Positions 27,617-38,267 are shown, counted from the first letter of the stretch. The stretch: 64,000 bases of DNA from Komarekiella atlantica HA4396-MV6 (GCA_019359395.1 JAHHHK010000025.1:1-64000), one strand, 5' to 3'. Notes: generated from the sequence alone by a model not told the origin. Numbers and translations: made by a program.

Positions 27617-28144
27617 ATGATTCGTTGGCTAAGTTTACTCTCGATGTTATTGGGTGTGTTGCTGATGAGTTGTTCTGTGCCGACAACAGCCAAACCTCCG
27701 ACTTTCACCTCTACTCAAACTCCAGCACCAGAGAGTTTAGGTCAAACACTACAAATTTCTGGTAAAGCTATTGTTCCCAATGGCACAACGATTCAGTTAG
27801 AAGTGGCGCGGACGCCAGCACAGCAAGCCAAGGGGTTGATGTATCGACCAGCTTTACCAAATAACCGAGGGATGCTATTTCAGTTCCCTTCAGCACAACC
27901 AGTCAGTTTTTGGATGAAGAATGTACCTGTACCGTTGGATATGGTCTTTCTAAATAAAGGAGTCGTCAAGTATATTCAGGCTTCTGCGCCTCCCTGCAAA
28001 AGTGAGCCTTGTCCTACCTATGGCCCCAACACACCAATCGATACGGTGATTGAACTTCGATCTGGACGAGCCGCCGAATTGAATTTAAAAGTGGGTGATA
28101 TTGTCAAAATTGAGTTTCTAGATTCTAGTGCTTTGCAAAGATAA
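27617..28144 (+). CDS. DUF192-family lipoprotein
   Basis: The protein has 175 residues. The N-terminus is a lipoprotein signal with lipobox LLMSC (Cys about 19), then a Pro/Thr-rich linker. The DUF192 domain follows from about residue 50: LEVARTPAQQAKGLMYRPALP, NRGMLFQFP, VSFWMKNVPVPLDMVFL and VIELRSGRA. The function of DUF192 is unknown; the domain is often found on exported proteins. The gene stands alone. Confidence 0.85.
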   Translation: MIRWLSLLSMLLGVLLMSCSVPTTAKPPTFTSTQTPAPESLGQTLQISGKAIVPNGTTIQLEVARTPAQQAKGLMYRPALPNNRGMLFQFPSAQPVSFWMKNVPVPLDMVFLNKGVVKYIQASAPPCKSEPCPTYGPNTPIDTVIELRSGRAAELNLKVGDIVKIEFLDSSALQR

Positions 28145-28664
28145 AAATTTGAGTCATTCCTCTGTTAGAGTCCCTCAAAACATAAATACATAAATTTTTT
28201 GTAAAAAAAATTACGTAATGTGGTAAAAAGTTCAGTTATGAGGCTACTATTTAACAACTGTGGTAATAATATGAAGTCTTACTATCTTTGAGATGAAATC
28301 GCAGTTTTAAGGTTTGGTTGCAAAAATCTTCCTCTGGGCGTACGTGTAAATAGACTTCCATAGAGGACTATAGGCTATGGAATCTTGATTACTATATGTG
28401 TAATTAAATAAAGCACTGAAGTAAAAAAGATGAAGGCAGTTGACTGGATGAAGATGCTACTTGAGAATCGAGTGCATAAAGCCCACCAAGATTTCTACTT
28501 CCTCGACCCTCTGTGAAAATACTCTCTTTGAGACAGATAAAAAAGCTCTACTGGAGTGTATATCCAGTAACAGCACAATGACAGATAAAATACTGGCTAC
28601 TGGCTACTGAAAAACGGTGAACTAATATATGACAATACACTCGACACAAGGAGGTGAAATACAA
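28145..28664. other. Intergenic region upstream of the DUF2949 gene
   Basis: The 520 bases are A+T-rich. A 28-codon open frame beginning at 28430 (MKAVDWMKMLLENRV...) lacks a good ribosome binding site and is not called. A short direct repeat, tactggctactggctact, lies at about 28591. No RNA gene is recognised. Confidence 0.35.
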
Positions 28665-28856
28665 ATGTCACCATCAACATATTCTAGACTTATTCATTTT
28701 TTGCAAGAAGATTTGGCAATTTCTGCTGCATCTCTGGCGGTGGCGCTTCGCCATCGGGAGCAAGACCCTGGCCCTCTGCCAATGATTCTTTGGCAGTATG
28801 GGTTAATTACTTTAGAGCAGTTAGAACAAATTTATGATTGGCTGGAGACGGTATAG
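28665..28856 (+). CDS. DUF2949-family small cyanobacterial protein
   Basis: This 63-residue soluble protein begins MSPSTYSRLIHFLQEDLAIS and contains LPMILWQYGLITLEQLEQIYDWLE, as in DUF2949. The family is largely confined to cyanobacteria and has no known function. The start at 28665 is clear because a strong AAGGAGGTG stands 8 bases upstream; the longer frame from 28629 would put that site inside the gene. Confidence 0.8.
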   Translation: MSPSTYSRLIHFLQEDLAISAASLAVALRHREQDPGPLPMILWQYGLITLEQLEQIYDWLETV

Positions 28857-28889
28857 ATATCAAAATTCAACTTAGGAGGAAACGCAATC

Positions 28890-28949
28890 GTGCTAGCCTC
28901 TTTGTTATTGAATGAACGCAAATTTAAAGTAAGGGCAACTTATGAGTAG
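28890..28949 (+). CDS. Possible 19-residue micro-ORF
   Basis: A GTG at 28890 preceded by TTAGGAGGA at 9 bases opens a frame MLASLLLNERKFKVRATYE that ends at TAG. A second short frame with AGGAG (start 28971) follows but runs through the terminator hairpin. The strong ribosome binding site is the only support; no family is known. Confidence 0.2.
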   Translation: MLASLLLNERKFKVRATYE

Positions 28950-29050
28950 CTCATTCAGGAGAATTAAAATATGTCACATCCACTCTACCTTGTACAAAGG
29001 TTGATAGATTGGGTAATTAACTCTGACAGTTTCTACTCATTTACATACAA

Positions 29051-29090
29051 ATTAAAAGAGCGGGTTGATAATTCAACCCGCTCTTTTAAT
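29051..29090. terminator. Bidirectional intrinsic terminator
   Basis: A perfect 18-bp inverted repeat, attaaaagagcgggttga (29051-29068) and its complement (29073-29090), has a 4-base loop. Runs of A on one side and T on the other let it work for the DUF2949 side and for the aminotransferase gene ending at 29131. A second, weaker hairpin lies at 29094-29116. Confidence 0.9.
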
Positions 29091-29130
29091 TCAGTGCTAA
29101 CTTTAAAAGTTAGTACTCAGCACTTGATAC

Positions 29131-30285
29131 TTAGGACTGACTAAATACTCTAGCTGCTGCTGCTACACCAGCTCCAGGAGTGAAGTTTTCGTAGCCAAGT
29201 TCTGAAAGGGCGACTTCCAAGGATGCTATACAGCTAAGGATATCGCGATCGCTCACAAAGCCCAAGTGACCAATGCGGAAAATTTTGTTTGACAGATGGT
29301 CTTGTCCGCCGGCTAGAGCAATATCAAAGCGTTTTTTCATCAATGACCGAATCTTATCCGATTCAATTCCTTGTGGTGCTACAGCCGTAATTGCCGGACT
29401 GGCGTTACTATCCGCTGCAAATAGGGGTAGATTCATGCCTTTTATGGCGGCGCGGGTAGCATTTTTGAGCCGTTCATGCCGAGTAAATATGGATTCCAGT
29501 CCTTCCTCTTTCATGCTTCGCAACGTGGTATGTAGCGCGAAGATCATATTCACAGGCGGAGTAAATGGCGTTGTATTTTTAGCTGTGGCTTTGCGATATT
29601 TACCTAAATCTAAATAATATTTCGGCAATTTCGCGGTTTTGTAAGCTTCCCAAGCTTTGGGGCTAACAGAGACAAAGCCCAATCCCGGAGGAATCATATA
29701 ACCTTTTTGGGAACCGGAAGCAACTACATCCAAACCCCAGGTATCTATGGGTAGATTGAACGCACCCAAACTAGTTACGGCATCAACGATAATTAAAGCT
29801 TCACCATGTTCTTTGACATGGCGGTTGATGGTTTCCAGGTCATTGAGTACTCCAGTTGAAGTTTCACTGTGAGTGATAATCACAGCTTTGATTTGCTTTT
29901 CGGTATCTGCTTGGAGTTTCTGGGCAAATACTTCTGGGTCTAAAGGTTTTCCCCATTCTGTAGTAATTTCTTCTACATTCAGACCATAGGCTTGACCGAC
30001 TTCCACCCAACGTTCACCAAATTTACCGTTAGAGCCAATTAAAATGCGATCGCCTGGAGAAAGGAAATTAATTATACCTGCTTCCACAGCCCCCGTACCA
30101 CTGACATTTAGCGTCAGCACATCACTTTGAGTTTGGTGCAGCCATTTGAGGTTTTCTGTCACCTCTGCCAATATGTTGCTAAATTCACTAGTGCGGTGTC
30201 CAATTGGGTGCTTGGCTAATGCCAGCAAGGCTGCTTCTGGCACTGGGGTAGGGCCAGGAATCATCAGCATCAGCTTATTGTCCAT
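29131..30285 (-). CDS. Class V aminotransferase, alanine-glyoxylate/serine-glyoxylate type
   Basis: This 384-residue PLP enzyme has the N-terminal MIPGPTPVPEAALLALAK, HRTSEFSNIL, SGTGAVEAGIINFLSPGDR, and the PLP-lysine region ASGSQKGYMIPPGLGF near residue 195. The family transfers amino groups to glyoxylate, part of the photorespiratory glycolate pathway in cyanobacteria; some annotations call it the small subunit of soluble hydrogenase, an old misnomer. The gene is a single unit ending at the bidirectional terminator. Confidence 0.88.
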   Translation of the reverse strand: MDNKLMLMIPGPTPVPEAALLALAKHPIGHRTSEFSNILAEVTENLKWLHQTQSDVLTLNVSGTGAVEAGIINFLSPGDRILIGSNGKFGERWVEVGQAYGLNVEEITTEWGKPLDPEVFAQKLQADTEKQIKAVIITHSETSTGVLNDLETINRHVKEHGEALIIVDAVTSLGAFNLPIDTWGLDVVASGSQKGYMIPPGLGFVSVSPKAWEAYKTAKLPKYYLDLGKYRKATAKNTTPFTPPVNMIFALHTTLRSMKEEGLESIFTRHERLKNATRAAIKGMNLPLFAADSNASPAITAVAPQGIESDKIRSLMKKRFDIALAGGQDHLSNKIFRIGHLGFVSDRDILSCIASLEVALSELGYENFTPGAGVAAAARVFSQS

Positions 30286-31033
30286 GTATGTGTCCTAATA
30301 TCAAAATAAAAGTCAAAATTGTGAGGGAATGGTTAACTATGATGGCAAATTCTAGACATTCATTTATAAAATTACACTCAGTTGGTCACGAGTCTTGGGT
30401 GTATTCTCCACATCTATAGCAAAAATATCGTGGGAATTAATTTTCGGTCAGCTGGTCAGCTTGATCTTTGCAACTTATTTGAGACTCCAACTCAGATGAG
30501 ACCTTTGTTTTAGGCAATCTCACCAAGAACATAAATATTAGGCTGGGGTGTCGTCAGCTAGCGGAAAGTAGACACCAAATTTATTCTCCAGTTTGTCTAA
30601 ATTCTATAGAAGCGTTTATCTAGAATCTCATGAATTGGCATACAGGTACAATAATTTATTAAATTTTATTTCATGCTAAGTAGCTAGGCGTCAATAAATT
30701 AAGGTTTGTAGTAAGGACTTTAGTCATGATAATCATTGTTTTGAGCGATGAATCGCTCACTACGTGCTAAAAGTTGTTATTAATTATACGTATTTACTTA
30801 CACCTGTTAAGTGGAAGGGCTTAATTAAATAAATAGTGTTCAATGAATAGTGTAAATATTACTTATTTTACAAGTAGCACAGTTGTAAAATATGACAACC
30901 AAGGCAACTCTACCTCGCTAGGGTTAGTTGCTGATTGCCAAGTTTAAGACTGAGGGATCATAAGGTATGCTTCTCACTATGGTAAGCAAACCTGAGAAAG
31001 TGCTATCAAGGTTAAAATATTAAGCTAGCCACA
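30286..31033. other. 748-base intergenic region with one dispersed repeat
   Basis: No gene is seen. At 30704-30724 lies gtttgtagtaaggacttta, a 21-base repeat found again at 61001-61021. It is the half-arm of a palindromic repeat common in Nostoc genomes. gagcgatgaatcgctc at about 30754 forms a small hairpin. Confidence 0.6.
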
Positions 31034-31285
31034 TCAATCGGGGACTACAACTTTGCTACTGTTATGATGATTGATTGACCAACGGTGATCAACTGCTACA
31101 GCAGAAAACTGGCAAATTTCTTCCAGTCGCTTTTGTTGGACAGCAGCTTTTCGGAGAGTAATAATTAGTTGATTTACCTGATGTCGTAAATCTGGATTAT
31201 CACTAACTGCCATCATGGTTTGTCTTTCTAAAAGTTGAAGTATAAGTTCGTAGTGGACAGGTGAAGGTAGAGGAATTTGCTCCAT
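31034..31285 (-). CDS. Small conserved cyanobacterial protein (DUF5340-like)
   Basis: The protein is about 83 residues starting MEQIPLPSPVHYELILQLLE. It is soluble and helical. It resembles the DUF5340 family of cyanobacteria as I recall it, without known function. The start at 31285 fits the family better than the ATG at 31306. trpC lies just upstream on the same strand (70 bases from its stop). Confidence 0.55.
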   Translation of the reverse strand: MEQIPLPSPVHYELILQLLERQTMMAVSDNPDLRHQVNQLIITLRKAAVQQKRLEEICQFSAVAVDHRWSINHHNSSKVVVPD

Positions 31286-31376
31286 GAAGTTGAATTTTAA
31301 TTTCAAAATTGGAATATTGTATTAATCAGAGTTTATCTCTTGCTAATGAATTGTTACATAAGAAATAACTAGTTCA

Positions 31377-32288
31377 TTACTGCTTTGATTCCGCTGGTGA
31401 TGAAGATATGGCAAAGAGTTTAGTAATCGCTAATTTAGGATCTGGTTGTTTGACTAAAGATTCTCCAATAAGTACAGCAGATGCACCTGCTGCATCTACC
31501 AAACTCAAGTCATCTGGATTGTGTAGTCCTGACTCGCTCACAACTAAGATATTCCGCTGTTGCAATTGGCTACTCCTTGCGTCCAATAATTGACAAGTAG
31601 TTTGTAAGTCAACAGAGAAATCTTCTAAATTCCGATTATTAATTCCGACTAAGGATACGTCATCTAAAGCTAACACGCGGTCAAGTTCCGCCAAACTATG
31701 GACTTCAATTAAGGCAGCCATTTTCAGATTGTTAGCAATTTTGACAAAGTATTGCAAATCTTGATCGCTCAAAATAGCCGCAATCAATAAAATGGCATCT
31801 GCACCCTTAACCCGTGCCAAATACATTTGGTAAGGATAAATAACAAAATCCTTGCATAGTAGAGGCAAATCCACAGCCGCGCGAACCAAAGCTAAGTTAT
31901 CAAAGCTACCTTGAAAAAACTTGGCATCCGTTAACACCGAAAGACAACTAGCACCACCTTGTTGATAGGATAGGGCGATCGCTACTGGGTCAAAATCTTC
32001 CCGGAGAATTCCTTTGCTGGGTGAAGCTTTTTTGACTTCTGCAATCAACGCTGGTTTTGTCTTACCTTGGCGCAAAGCCGCGATAAAATCACGGGTTGGC
32101 GGTGCGGAGAGTGCCTGTTTCTGCAATTCCCGCAAAGGAACCTTTTCCCGCATTTGCTCAACTTCTACTTCTTTATGCCAGACAATTTCTTCCAAAATAT
32201 TGTTTGGCGCGGAATCAGGCACGGCAGCCTGATAACGTAATATCGACACAGCAATAGCTGGGTTAGGTTGACGGCGACGGATTTGCAT
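31377..32288 (-). CDS. trpC: Indole-3-glycerol phosphate synthase
   Basis: This 303-residue TIM-barrel enzyme converts CdRP to indole-3-glycerol phosphate in tryptophan synthesis. The motifs [19 protein letters not shown] (catalytic Lys), [29 protein letters not shown] and [12 protein letters not shown] are intact. A 30-residue N-terminal extension before ILEEIVWHK is usual in cyanobacterial TrpC. The start ATG at 32288 is followed upstream by the dispersed gtcatttgtc repeats. Confidence 0.95.
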   Translation of the reverse strand: MQIRRRQPNPAIAVSILRYQAAVPDSAPNNILEEIVWHKEVEVEQMREKVPLRELQKQALSAPPTRDFIAALRQGKTKPALIAEVKKASPSKGILREDFDPVAIALSYQQGGASCLSVLTDAKFFQGSFDNLALVRAAVDLPLLCKDFVIYPYQMYLARVKGADAILLIAAILSDQDLQYFVKIANNLKMAALIEVHSLAELDRVLALDDVSLVGINNRNLEDFSVDLQTTCQLLDARSSQLQQRNILVVSESGLHNPDDLSLVDAAGASAVLIGESLVKQPDPKLAITKLFAISSSPAESKQ

Positions 32289-32328
32289 AATTAGTCCTTA
32301 GTCATTAGTCATTAGTCAGTGGTCAAGA

Positions 32329-32379
32329 GTCATTTGTCCTTATTTATTAGCAAAGGACAAATGACAAAGGACAAATGAC
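32329..32379. repeat. gtcatttgtcctt inverted and direct repeats
   Basis: gtcatttgtcctt at 32329-32341 pairs with aaggacaaatgac at 32353-32365 and again at 32367-32379. Related gtcattagtc words lie at 32300-32318. The hairpin lies between lpdA and trpC and may serve as a terminator. The same repeat family forms the ends of the element at 51546-51930. Confidence 0.85.
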
Positions 32380-33809
32380 TAAATTGCGATCGCTCTTTTA
32401 TAAGCTTCGTCCAGCACTTCTGAAAGTGTTGGGTGAGCGTGAACCAGATGAGCGAGGCTTTGTACAGATTGACGGTTAGCGATCGCTGCTGACGCTTCGT
32501 GAATTAAGTCTGAGGCATGCAGTCCAAAAATGTGGACGCCCAAGACTTCACCTGTGTCTTTGCGATACACTACCTTAGCTATGCCGTCGGCTTCGTTTTC
32601 TGCCAACGCTTTAGAATTACCTTTGAAGTAACTCTTACTTATGGCAATTTCAAACCCTTCAGCTTGACCTAAATCTTTAGCTGCTGTTTCTGTTAAGCCG
32701 ACATAACTGACTTCTGGATGAGTAAACGCGGCTGCGGGGATGCTGCGATAGTCTACTGTCCGCTCTCTGCCAACAATATTATCCACCGCGACGATGCCTT
32801 GAGCCGAAGCCGCGTGCGCCAGCATCATTTTGCCATTAGCATCACCAATTGCCCACAAATGCGGTACTACTTCACCCGCTGACAGCACCGCCATCCGGTC
32901 ATCAACTGGGATAAAATTTCGCCGATCAACTTCCACACCCACAGACTCCAAACCGAGATTTTTGGTCGCGGGGATGCGTCCGGTAGCCACTAAGCAAGCA
33001 TCTACCTCGATGACATCTAGATCCTCTTTGGTTTTGAAATTTGCTAACTCAATCACCACAGGTGAACCAGGGATGACTTTTTTGGCGTATATTCCCACTT
33101 TGGTTTCGATATCGCGGGGAGTAATTAGCACCCGTTCAGCAAGTTTGGCAATGTCGCGGTCAAATCCCGGCATCAACTGATCTAGGGCTTCAATCATGGT
33201 GATTTCACAACCCAAAGCTGAGTAAATATCGGAAAATTCCAAGCCAATGTAACCACTACCAATAATTGCCACCCAGTCTGGTAACGACTCTAACTTCACT
33301 CCCTGGTCACTGGTAAAGACAGTTTTGCCGTCTACTTCAATCCCTGGAGGAACAAAAGGAATTGAACCAGGGGAAAGGATAATGTCTGTGGCTGTGATGG
33401 TTTTTTCACCACTATCACCAGTAACAGTGACTTTTTGCGCCCCAGCGATTTTTCCCCAGCCTCTAATAATATCAACTCCTAGACGCTTGAGACTGTTAGT
33501 TAAGTCGCCTTGAATTTTTGATACTAGATTGTCAGCATGATTGGCGATCGCTTGGCGATCAAATTCCACACTACCAACCTGAATTCCTAACGACTTGAGG
33601 TGGTGGGCATCGCGTAACTCCCGCACACGTCCTGATGCTGCCAGCAGTGCTTTAGAAGGAATACAGCCTCGATTGACACAGGTTCCTCCCATGTCAGCCG
33701 CTTCGATAATCGCCGTTTTCAGACCGCAGCTTACAGCGTGTAAGGCTGCGCCATGTCCGCCTACACCAGCGCCGATAATCACTAAATCGTAATCAAATCC
33801 TTGACTCAC
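32379..33809 (-). CDS. lpdA: Dihydrolipoyl dehydrogenase (E3)
   Basis: This 476-residue flavoenzyme reoxidises dihydrolipoamide in the pyruvate dehydrogenase and glycine cleavage complexes. It has the FAD motif [17 protein letters not shown], the redox-active disulphide [13 protein letters not shown], the NAD motif [10 protein letters not shown] and the C-terminal [14 protein letters not shown] with the catalytic His-Glu pair. Lipoyl synthase (lipA) is in the same window. trpC lies downstream on the same strand, separated by the hairpin repeats. Confidence 0.95.
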   Translation of the reverse strand: MSQGFDYDLVIIGAGVGGHGAALHAVSCGLKTAIIEAADMGGTCVNRGCIPSKALLAASGRVRELRDAHHLKSLGIQVGSVEFDRQAIANHADNLVSKIQGDLTNSLKRLGVDIIRGWGKIAGAQKVTVTGDSGEKTITATDIILSPGSIPFVPPGIEVDGKTVFTSDQGVKLESLPDWVAIIGSGYIGLEFSDIYSALGCEITMIEALDQLMPGFDRDIAKLAERVLITPRDIETKVGIYAKKVIPGSPVVIELANFKTKEDLDVIEVDACLVATGRIPATKNLGLESVGVEVDRRNFIPVDDRMAVLSAGEVVPHLWAIGDANGKMMLAHAASAQGIVAVDNIVGRERTVDYRSIPAAAFTHPEVSYVGLTETAAKDLGQAEGFEIAISKSYFKGNSKALAENEADGIAKVVYRKDTGEVLGVHIFGLHASDLIHEASAAIANRQSVQSLAHLVHAHPTLSEVLDEAYKRAIAI

Positions 33810-34199
33810 GTTAGTTTCCCCGTGTGCTTCGCCTATTTATTCTCAACTTGACTAGCTATCAGTGCAACCCCTTTTAGGTTCGGATGTTGCTAACTGAAAT
33901 TATTATTCACGCTAGCAGGCGAAGAGACTGATAATTTTAGTATTATAGTCAAATTTATATAGTTATTTTTTCATACTTTACAATAATTGGGCATTTTAAT
34001 GATTGTCTCGTTCCCAGTTTGAAACTGGGAATACCTATTGAGAGGGCAGCCGCCTTCTGTATTAGGCTAAATATTAACCCAAATTTCGACAGCGTCACAC
34101 TTTGGACTTATATCCACACCCCGCTTGACCTTTTGACGATCGCTTTGAGTTGTCACCAACAGGTTCTATCTGGGAACGAGGGAATCGCCTATTCATAAA
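33810..34199. repeat. Intergenic region with a ttcccag-type inverted repeat
   Basis: ttcccagtttgaaactgggaa at 34011-34031 is a hairpin. ctcgttccca (34007-34016) is inverted at tgggaacgag (34171-34180), so a sequence of about 174 bp is bounded by 10-bp inverted repeats. This resembles a small dispersed element. No gene was seen. Confidence 0.6.
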
Positions 34200-35075
34200 C
34201 TATAAATACTTCTGCAACAATAATCCCAGCTTTTCCTTCGTCGCCGTTGGTGCTTTATCCAACTGAGTCAAAATCGCATATTTCAAAGCCGAATGAGCAT
34301 CACTAGATGGCGGATTTTCACTCAAGCGCCGTACAGTTTCTTGAATTACCTTTTGAGCATTGACTGCATTCCGCAGCAAATTAGCAATCACCAACTCCAC
34401 GGTTACGCTATCATGCTCTGGATGCCAACAATCGTAATCTGTTACTAGTGCTAAGGTTGCATAAGCAATTTCGGCTTCCCTTGCTAACTTCGCCTCCGGT
34501 AAATTTGTCATCCCAATCACAGTTGCACCCCAGCTACGGTAAAGATTTGATTCCGCCTTGGTTGAAAAAGCTGGGCCTTCCATGCATACATAAGTGCCAC
34601 CGCGATGCAAGGTGACTTCTGGTAAATTCAGAGAAGCGATCGCATCTGCCAACACCAGAGCTAAATTTTTACAAATCGGATCCCCAAAGGCAATGTGAGC
34701 GACAATTCCCTCACCAAAAAACGTCGAAACCCGATTTTTAGTTCTATCAATAAACTGATCTGGCACCACCATATCTAGTGGTTTAGCTTCTTCCTTCAAC
34801 GAACCCACAGCACTAGCTGAAATTAAATACTCTACACCTAGTTGCTTCATTGCATAGATATTGGCGCGAAACGGTAACTCAGAAGGTAATAGCGTGTGAT
34901 TGCGACCATGACGCGCTAAAAAAGCTACTCGTGTATCCTCCAGTGTCCCCAAAATTAAAGCATCTGATGGTGAACCAAAAGGAGTCTGGACTTGCACTTC
35001 TTCTATATCTTTGAGCGCATCCATTTTGTATAAACCACTGCCACCAATAATCCCAATACGAGCTTGAGTCATCAT
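34200..35075 (-). CDS. mtnP: S-methyl-5'-thioadenosine phosphorylase
   Basis: This 291-residue enzyme cleaves methylthioadenosine with phosphate in methionine salvage. The phosphate-binding [48 protein letters not shown] and [21 protein letters not shown] match MtnP/PNP class II. The start might be the second Met. The gene is single and divergent from the small gene at 35257. Confidence 0.94.
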   Translation of the reverse strand: MMTQARIGIIGGSGLYKMDALKDIEEVQVQTPFGSPSDALILGTLEDTRVAFLARHGRNHTLLPSELPFRANIYAMKQLGVEYLISASAVGSLKEEAKPLDMVVPDQFIDRTKNRVSTFFGEGIVAHIAFGDPICKNLALVLADAIASLNLPEVTLHRGGTYVCMEGPAFSTKAESNLYRSWGATVIGMTNLPEAKLAREAEIAYATLALVTDYDCWHPEHDSVTVELVIANLLRNAVNAQKVIQETVRRLSENPPSSDAHSALKYAILTQLDKAPTATKEKLGLLLQKYL

Positions 35076-35256
35076 CTGAACCTATTCCTTGCTGCACCGC
35101 CAAGTTACTTTACCGAAAAGAAGAGTAGCAGGGGAGGCAGTAAAATAGCAACCAGCAATTCTTCATTCTTACGTAGAGATACTCATGTAAAATTTGTAAG
35201 AAATAGTATACTAATATAATTAGTTGCAAAACTTACATAAAGTTTCAGTAAAGAAT

Positions 35257-35460
35257 ATGCGAGCTATTGGCCCCTCAAACCAAATACTGTTAGAAACAGT
35301 GTTGGAGCGCGTATTTACTATTCGCAGAATTACACGCCAGGATCAGCAGTTGTTAATGTCAACATTACTGTCCAAAGAAGGTTTAAACGAAGAAGAACAA
35401 CTGCAAATCAGCCGAGTTTTTGATGCTTTACAAAAAGGATTACTCAAGGTAGTGGATTGA
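35257..35460 (+). CDS. Small hypothetical protein
   Basis: The 67 residues begin MRAIGPSNQILLETVLERVF. It is soluble, charged and probably all-helical. No family is recognised, though such short proteins are common in cyanobacteria. The ATG at 35257 is preferred over a TTG at 35224. It is convergent with the lasso-cluster exporter, six bases away, and is not obviously part of that cluster. Confidence 0.6.
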   Translation: MRAIGPSNQILLETVLERVFTIRRITRQDQQLLMSTLLSKEGLNEEEQLQISRVFDALQKGLLKVVD

Positions 35461-35465
35461 ATATG

Positions 35466-37283
35466 TTACCGATACTGTTGGGCTTGGGTTTCAAATAAGT
35501 AGGCATAAGTACCGCCCATCTGCATCAATTCTTCATGGGTTCCACTCTCAACAATCGTGCCACCTGCCATAACATAAATGCGATCGGCCATTTTGACAGT
35601 AGATAAACGATGGCTGATTAGGATCGCAGCTTGATTTTTGATGAGTTGGCGAAACTGTTCAAATACTTCGTATTCAGCCTTGGGATCCATTGCACTGGTG
35701 GGTTCATCCAAAACAATCACTTGCGAGTTGCGGAGAAATGCTCGCGCCAAAGCTACCTTTTGCCACTGCCCAATACTCAGTTCTTCTCCTTGATCAAACA
35801 ACTTCCCTAGAACGGTATCATAACCTTGGGGTAATTTGGCAATCACGTCATCAGCACCAGAGCGACGCGCCGCAGCAATAATGCTTTCTCGCTCCGCTGG
35901 TAACTCGATATTGCCCAACCAAATATTTTCCTGAGCTGTGAAGTGGTACTTGGCATAGTCTTGAAAAATCACGCTGATTTCCCGCCGCAAGTCTGCCATT
36001 CTATATTGGCTGAGGTCAATGCCATCAATAGTAATGCTGCCAGTAGTTGGGTCGTACAAGCGGCATAAAAGTTTAATTAAAGTAGTTTTTCCAGAACCAT
36101 TTTCTCCCACAAGCGCCACTACTTCCCCTGGTCGAATTGTCAGATTGATATCTTCAAGTGCCTGACGAGTAGTGGTAGCGTATTGGAAACTCACTTTGTT
36201 AAAAACGATGCCAGTTTGCATCGGTCGAGGAATAGGCTGGGGATTTAAAGGTTCTACTAACTTAGGTTGTAAGTCAAGAAACTCGTAGAGGTTAGCAAGA
36301 AATAGATTATCCTCATACAAATTAGACAAACTAACTAATAGACTTTTAATATCATTTTGTCCTCGTTGTAATGCTTGGTGATAGAGTACCAAATCACCCA
36401 AACGTAGGACACCCTGGATAGCTTGATAGACTATGAAAGCATAAACACCAAAGATGAAAATACCCGCTATAGCTTCCGCAATCAAATTAGCTATAGAGCG
36501 TTTGCTGAAAATGGCTATTTTTTCTTTATATATCTGCCGCCGGATCCGAAGATACCATTGACTGAAGTATTCACCTAAATCAAACAAGCGAATTTCTTTA
36601 GCGTACTGGTCTGATGTCAGCATCCAAGCAAGGTACATTGCTTGCCGTTCCGGCTGCGTGCGTTTACGCTGCCAACGATACATGACACGACTGTATTTTA
36701 CCCGTACTAGCAGAGCCGGAATGGCTGCTACAAAAAGAATGCCGATAATTCCCCAGTGGAGTGAGAGCAGTAAACCCACCATCGCCACTAAGGAAATACT
36801 ACTTTGACCAACTTGTGCTAAACGATTGAGAATTTCAGGAGGACGGTAAGGAGCTTCTCGTTGCGCTCGTTGCAGGGCGTCGAAGTATTGGGCGTTTTCG
36901 TAGTACTCTAAGTCAGTAGCAATTGATTTAGCATTAATAATTCCCTGCATGTAGTCAGTCACTTGCTGAGAATGGGCAGTAACCACTAATTCTGTTAGTG
37001 AACTGCAAATACTGCTTACAAGAGTGACTGCACCAGCCAAGATAACCCAGAGGATGACATTACGAAAGGCGACTGTTTTATCAGCAACGTTGAGGTTGGC
37101 AACTACTGCATCTATGATTAGTTTGGTGAGATAGATTGATATTACGGGTAGTATACCTTGGATAACTAATAGTACTATGCGAGCGATCGTCCAACCGGGA
37201 CTACTTTGCCACACCAGGCGTAATGCAGGCACAAGATGTAAAGTTTGCTGAATTTTTTGTTTGATGTTTTTGCCTGCTCGCAT
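35466..37283 (-). CDS. ABC transporter of the lasso peptide cluster (exporter D)
   Basis: This 605-residue half-transporter has six membrane segments in the first 340 residues and a C-terminal ATPase with Walker A GENGSGKTTLIKLL, signature LSIGQWQKVALARA and Walker B VIVLDEPTSAMDP. It has no C39 peptidase domain. Lasso peptide D proteins export the mature peptide and give self-immunity. It lies 57 bases downstream of the kinase gene on the same strand and is the last gene of the cluster. General lipid or drug exporters of this type look alike, so the role rests on context. Confidence 0.88.
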   Translation of the reverse strand: MRAGKNIKQKIQQTLHLVPALRLVWQSSPGWTIARIVLLVIQGILPVISIYLTKLIIDAVVANLNVADKTVAFRNVILWVILAGAVTLVSSICSSLTELVVTAHSQQVTDYMQGIINAKSIATDLEYYENAQYFDALQRAQREAPYRPPEILNRLAQVGQSSISLVAMVGLLLSLHWGIIGILFVAAIPALLVRVKYSRVMYRWQRKRTQPERQAMYLAWMLTSDQYAKEIRLFDLGEYFSQWYLRIRRQIYKEKIAIFSKRSIANLIAEAIAGIFIFGVYAFIVYQAIQGVLRLGDLVLYHQALQRGQNDIKSLLVSLSNLYEDNLFLANLYEFLDLQPKLVEPLNPQPIPRPMQTGIVFNKVSFQYATTTRQALEDINLTIRPGEVVALVGENGSGKTTLIKLLCRLYDPTTGSITIDGIDLSQYRMADLRREISVIFQDYAKYHFTAQENIWLGNIELPAERESIIAAARRSGADDVIAKLPQGYDTVLGKLFDQGEELSIGQWQKVALARAFLRNSQVIVLDEPTSAMDPKAEYEVFEQFRQLIKNQAAILISHRLSTVKMADRIYVMAGGTIVESGTHEELMQMGGTYAYLFETQAQQYR

Positions 37284-37340
37284 ATTTGAAATTTATACAT
37301 TAATAAAATTTTAAATTTAGATTAAGCTAAATCACAAAAT

Positions 37341-38267
37341 CTATGCTGTGACTGGTTGGTTATCACTTGCCAAATCTTCTTCTACCAAACGTGCTACATC
37401 AGGCAACAAGTCTAGGGAACGGGGTCGTTTCAGATTATAGATAGGTAGATTGTTAACTAAACTAGTACATTGATGCAAATGCACAGATGCCTTAGCACTC
37501 TGGATAAATTGCTTACCAACTAACATGGGGATATAAGAATTAGCAATTAGCTGAGTTATGGCTTCTGTAGGTGTGAGAGGTTTGATTTGAAGAGTTGAAC
37601 CTACAGAAAGTACATAGATTCGCGTGATGGTTAGGGGTGTTCGTAAAAAGTTATCGATAGTGGGGCGATCGCGTTTCTCAGCGTCAGGATGGATCTTCCT
37701 TAATGTTTCTGGATTATCTCCTAATGCGGCTGTGGCTGCGTCGGGCCAAAGCTTGATTCGCGGAAATCCTGGAATTAATATGGGGGCGATCGCACTGTCA
37801 ACATCCACAGCAGCTACATCATCTGCCATCAGTTTATGCCCCCGTCCATAGAGAGTTGCTGCCATAGTAGATTTACCTTGCCCCGATCGCCCCAAAAAAA
37901 CGACAGCATTACCATCCACTGCGATCGCGCTACCATGCAGCACCAAAAACTGCCGTTGATGAAGCAACATTCCTAAGACTGCTCCTAACAGAGGTAGACG
38001 AATAACGCTTTCTTCGACACCTGGAAGCGGTTCGATAATAACTTCCTTTCCAGAACGTACTAAAAATTTACCTACTACTTTCCAGTACAAGTAAGTATAT
38101 TCACCATCAATCTGAAAGTAACTCCATGATGGGGCAGGTGTAGGTAATAACCAATTGACTTCTCCATAGCGGATAACTACATCTGCTTCTATATGTGTTG
38201 AACTTTGTAGCTCCGGTAAAGGTAAAGCAGAGCAGATATTCAAGCTATAAGCAGTGTAACTATACAT
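37341..38267 (-). CDS. HPr-kinase-like protein, candidate lasso precursor kinase
   Basis: The 308-residue protein carries an HprK/P-type nucleotide-binding core: Walker A FLGRSGQGKSTMAATL near residue 130, and the downstream acidic KLMADDVAAVD. The N-terminal 100 residues differ from true HPr kinase, as in the kinases of lasso clusters in Firmicutes (PadK, ThcoK), which phosphorylate the C-terminal Ser of the precursor. The precursor encoded just upstream here ends in Ser, which fits. This activity is inferred, not shown by sequence alone. It is on the same strand as the other cluster genes. Confidence 0.8.
   Translation of the reverse strand: MYSYTAYSLNICSALPLPELQSSTHIEADVVIRYGEVNWLLPTPAPSWSYFQIDGEYTYLYWKVVGKFLVRSGKEVIIEPLPGVEESVIRLPLLGAVLGMLLHQRQFLVLHGSAIAVDGNAVVFLGRSGQGKSTMAATLYGRGHKLMADDVAAVDVDSAIAPILIPGFPRIKLWPDAATAALGDNPETLRKIHPDAEKRDRPTIDNFLRTPLTITRIYVLSVGSTLQIKPLTPTEAITQLIANSYIPMLVGKQFIQSAKASVHLHQCTSLVNNLPIYNLKRPRSLDLLPDVARLVEEDLASDNQPVTA

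Noticed and set aside
28971-29144. 57-codon frame with AGGAG upstream
   Set aside because: It passes through a perfect terminator hairpin and into the aminotransferase gene end, so a complete product is unlikely.
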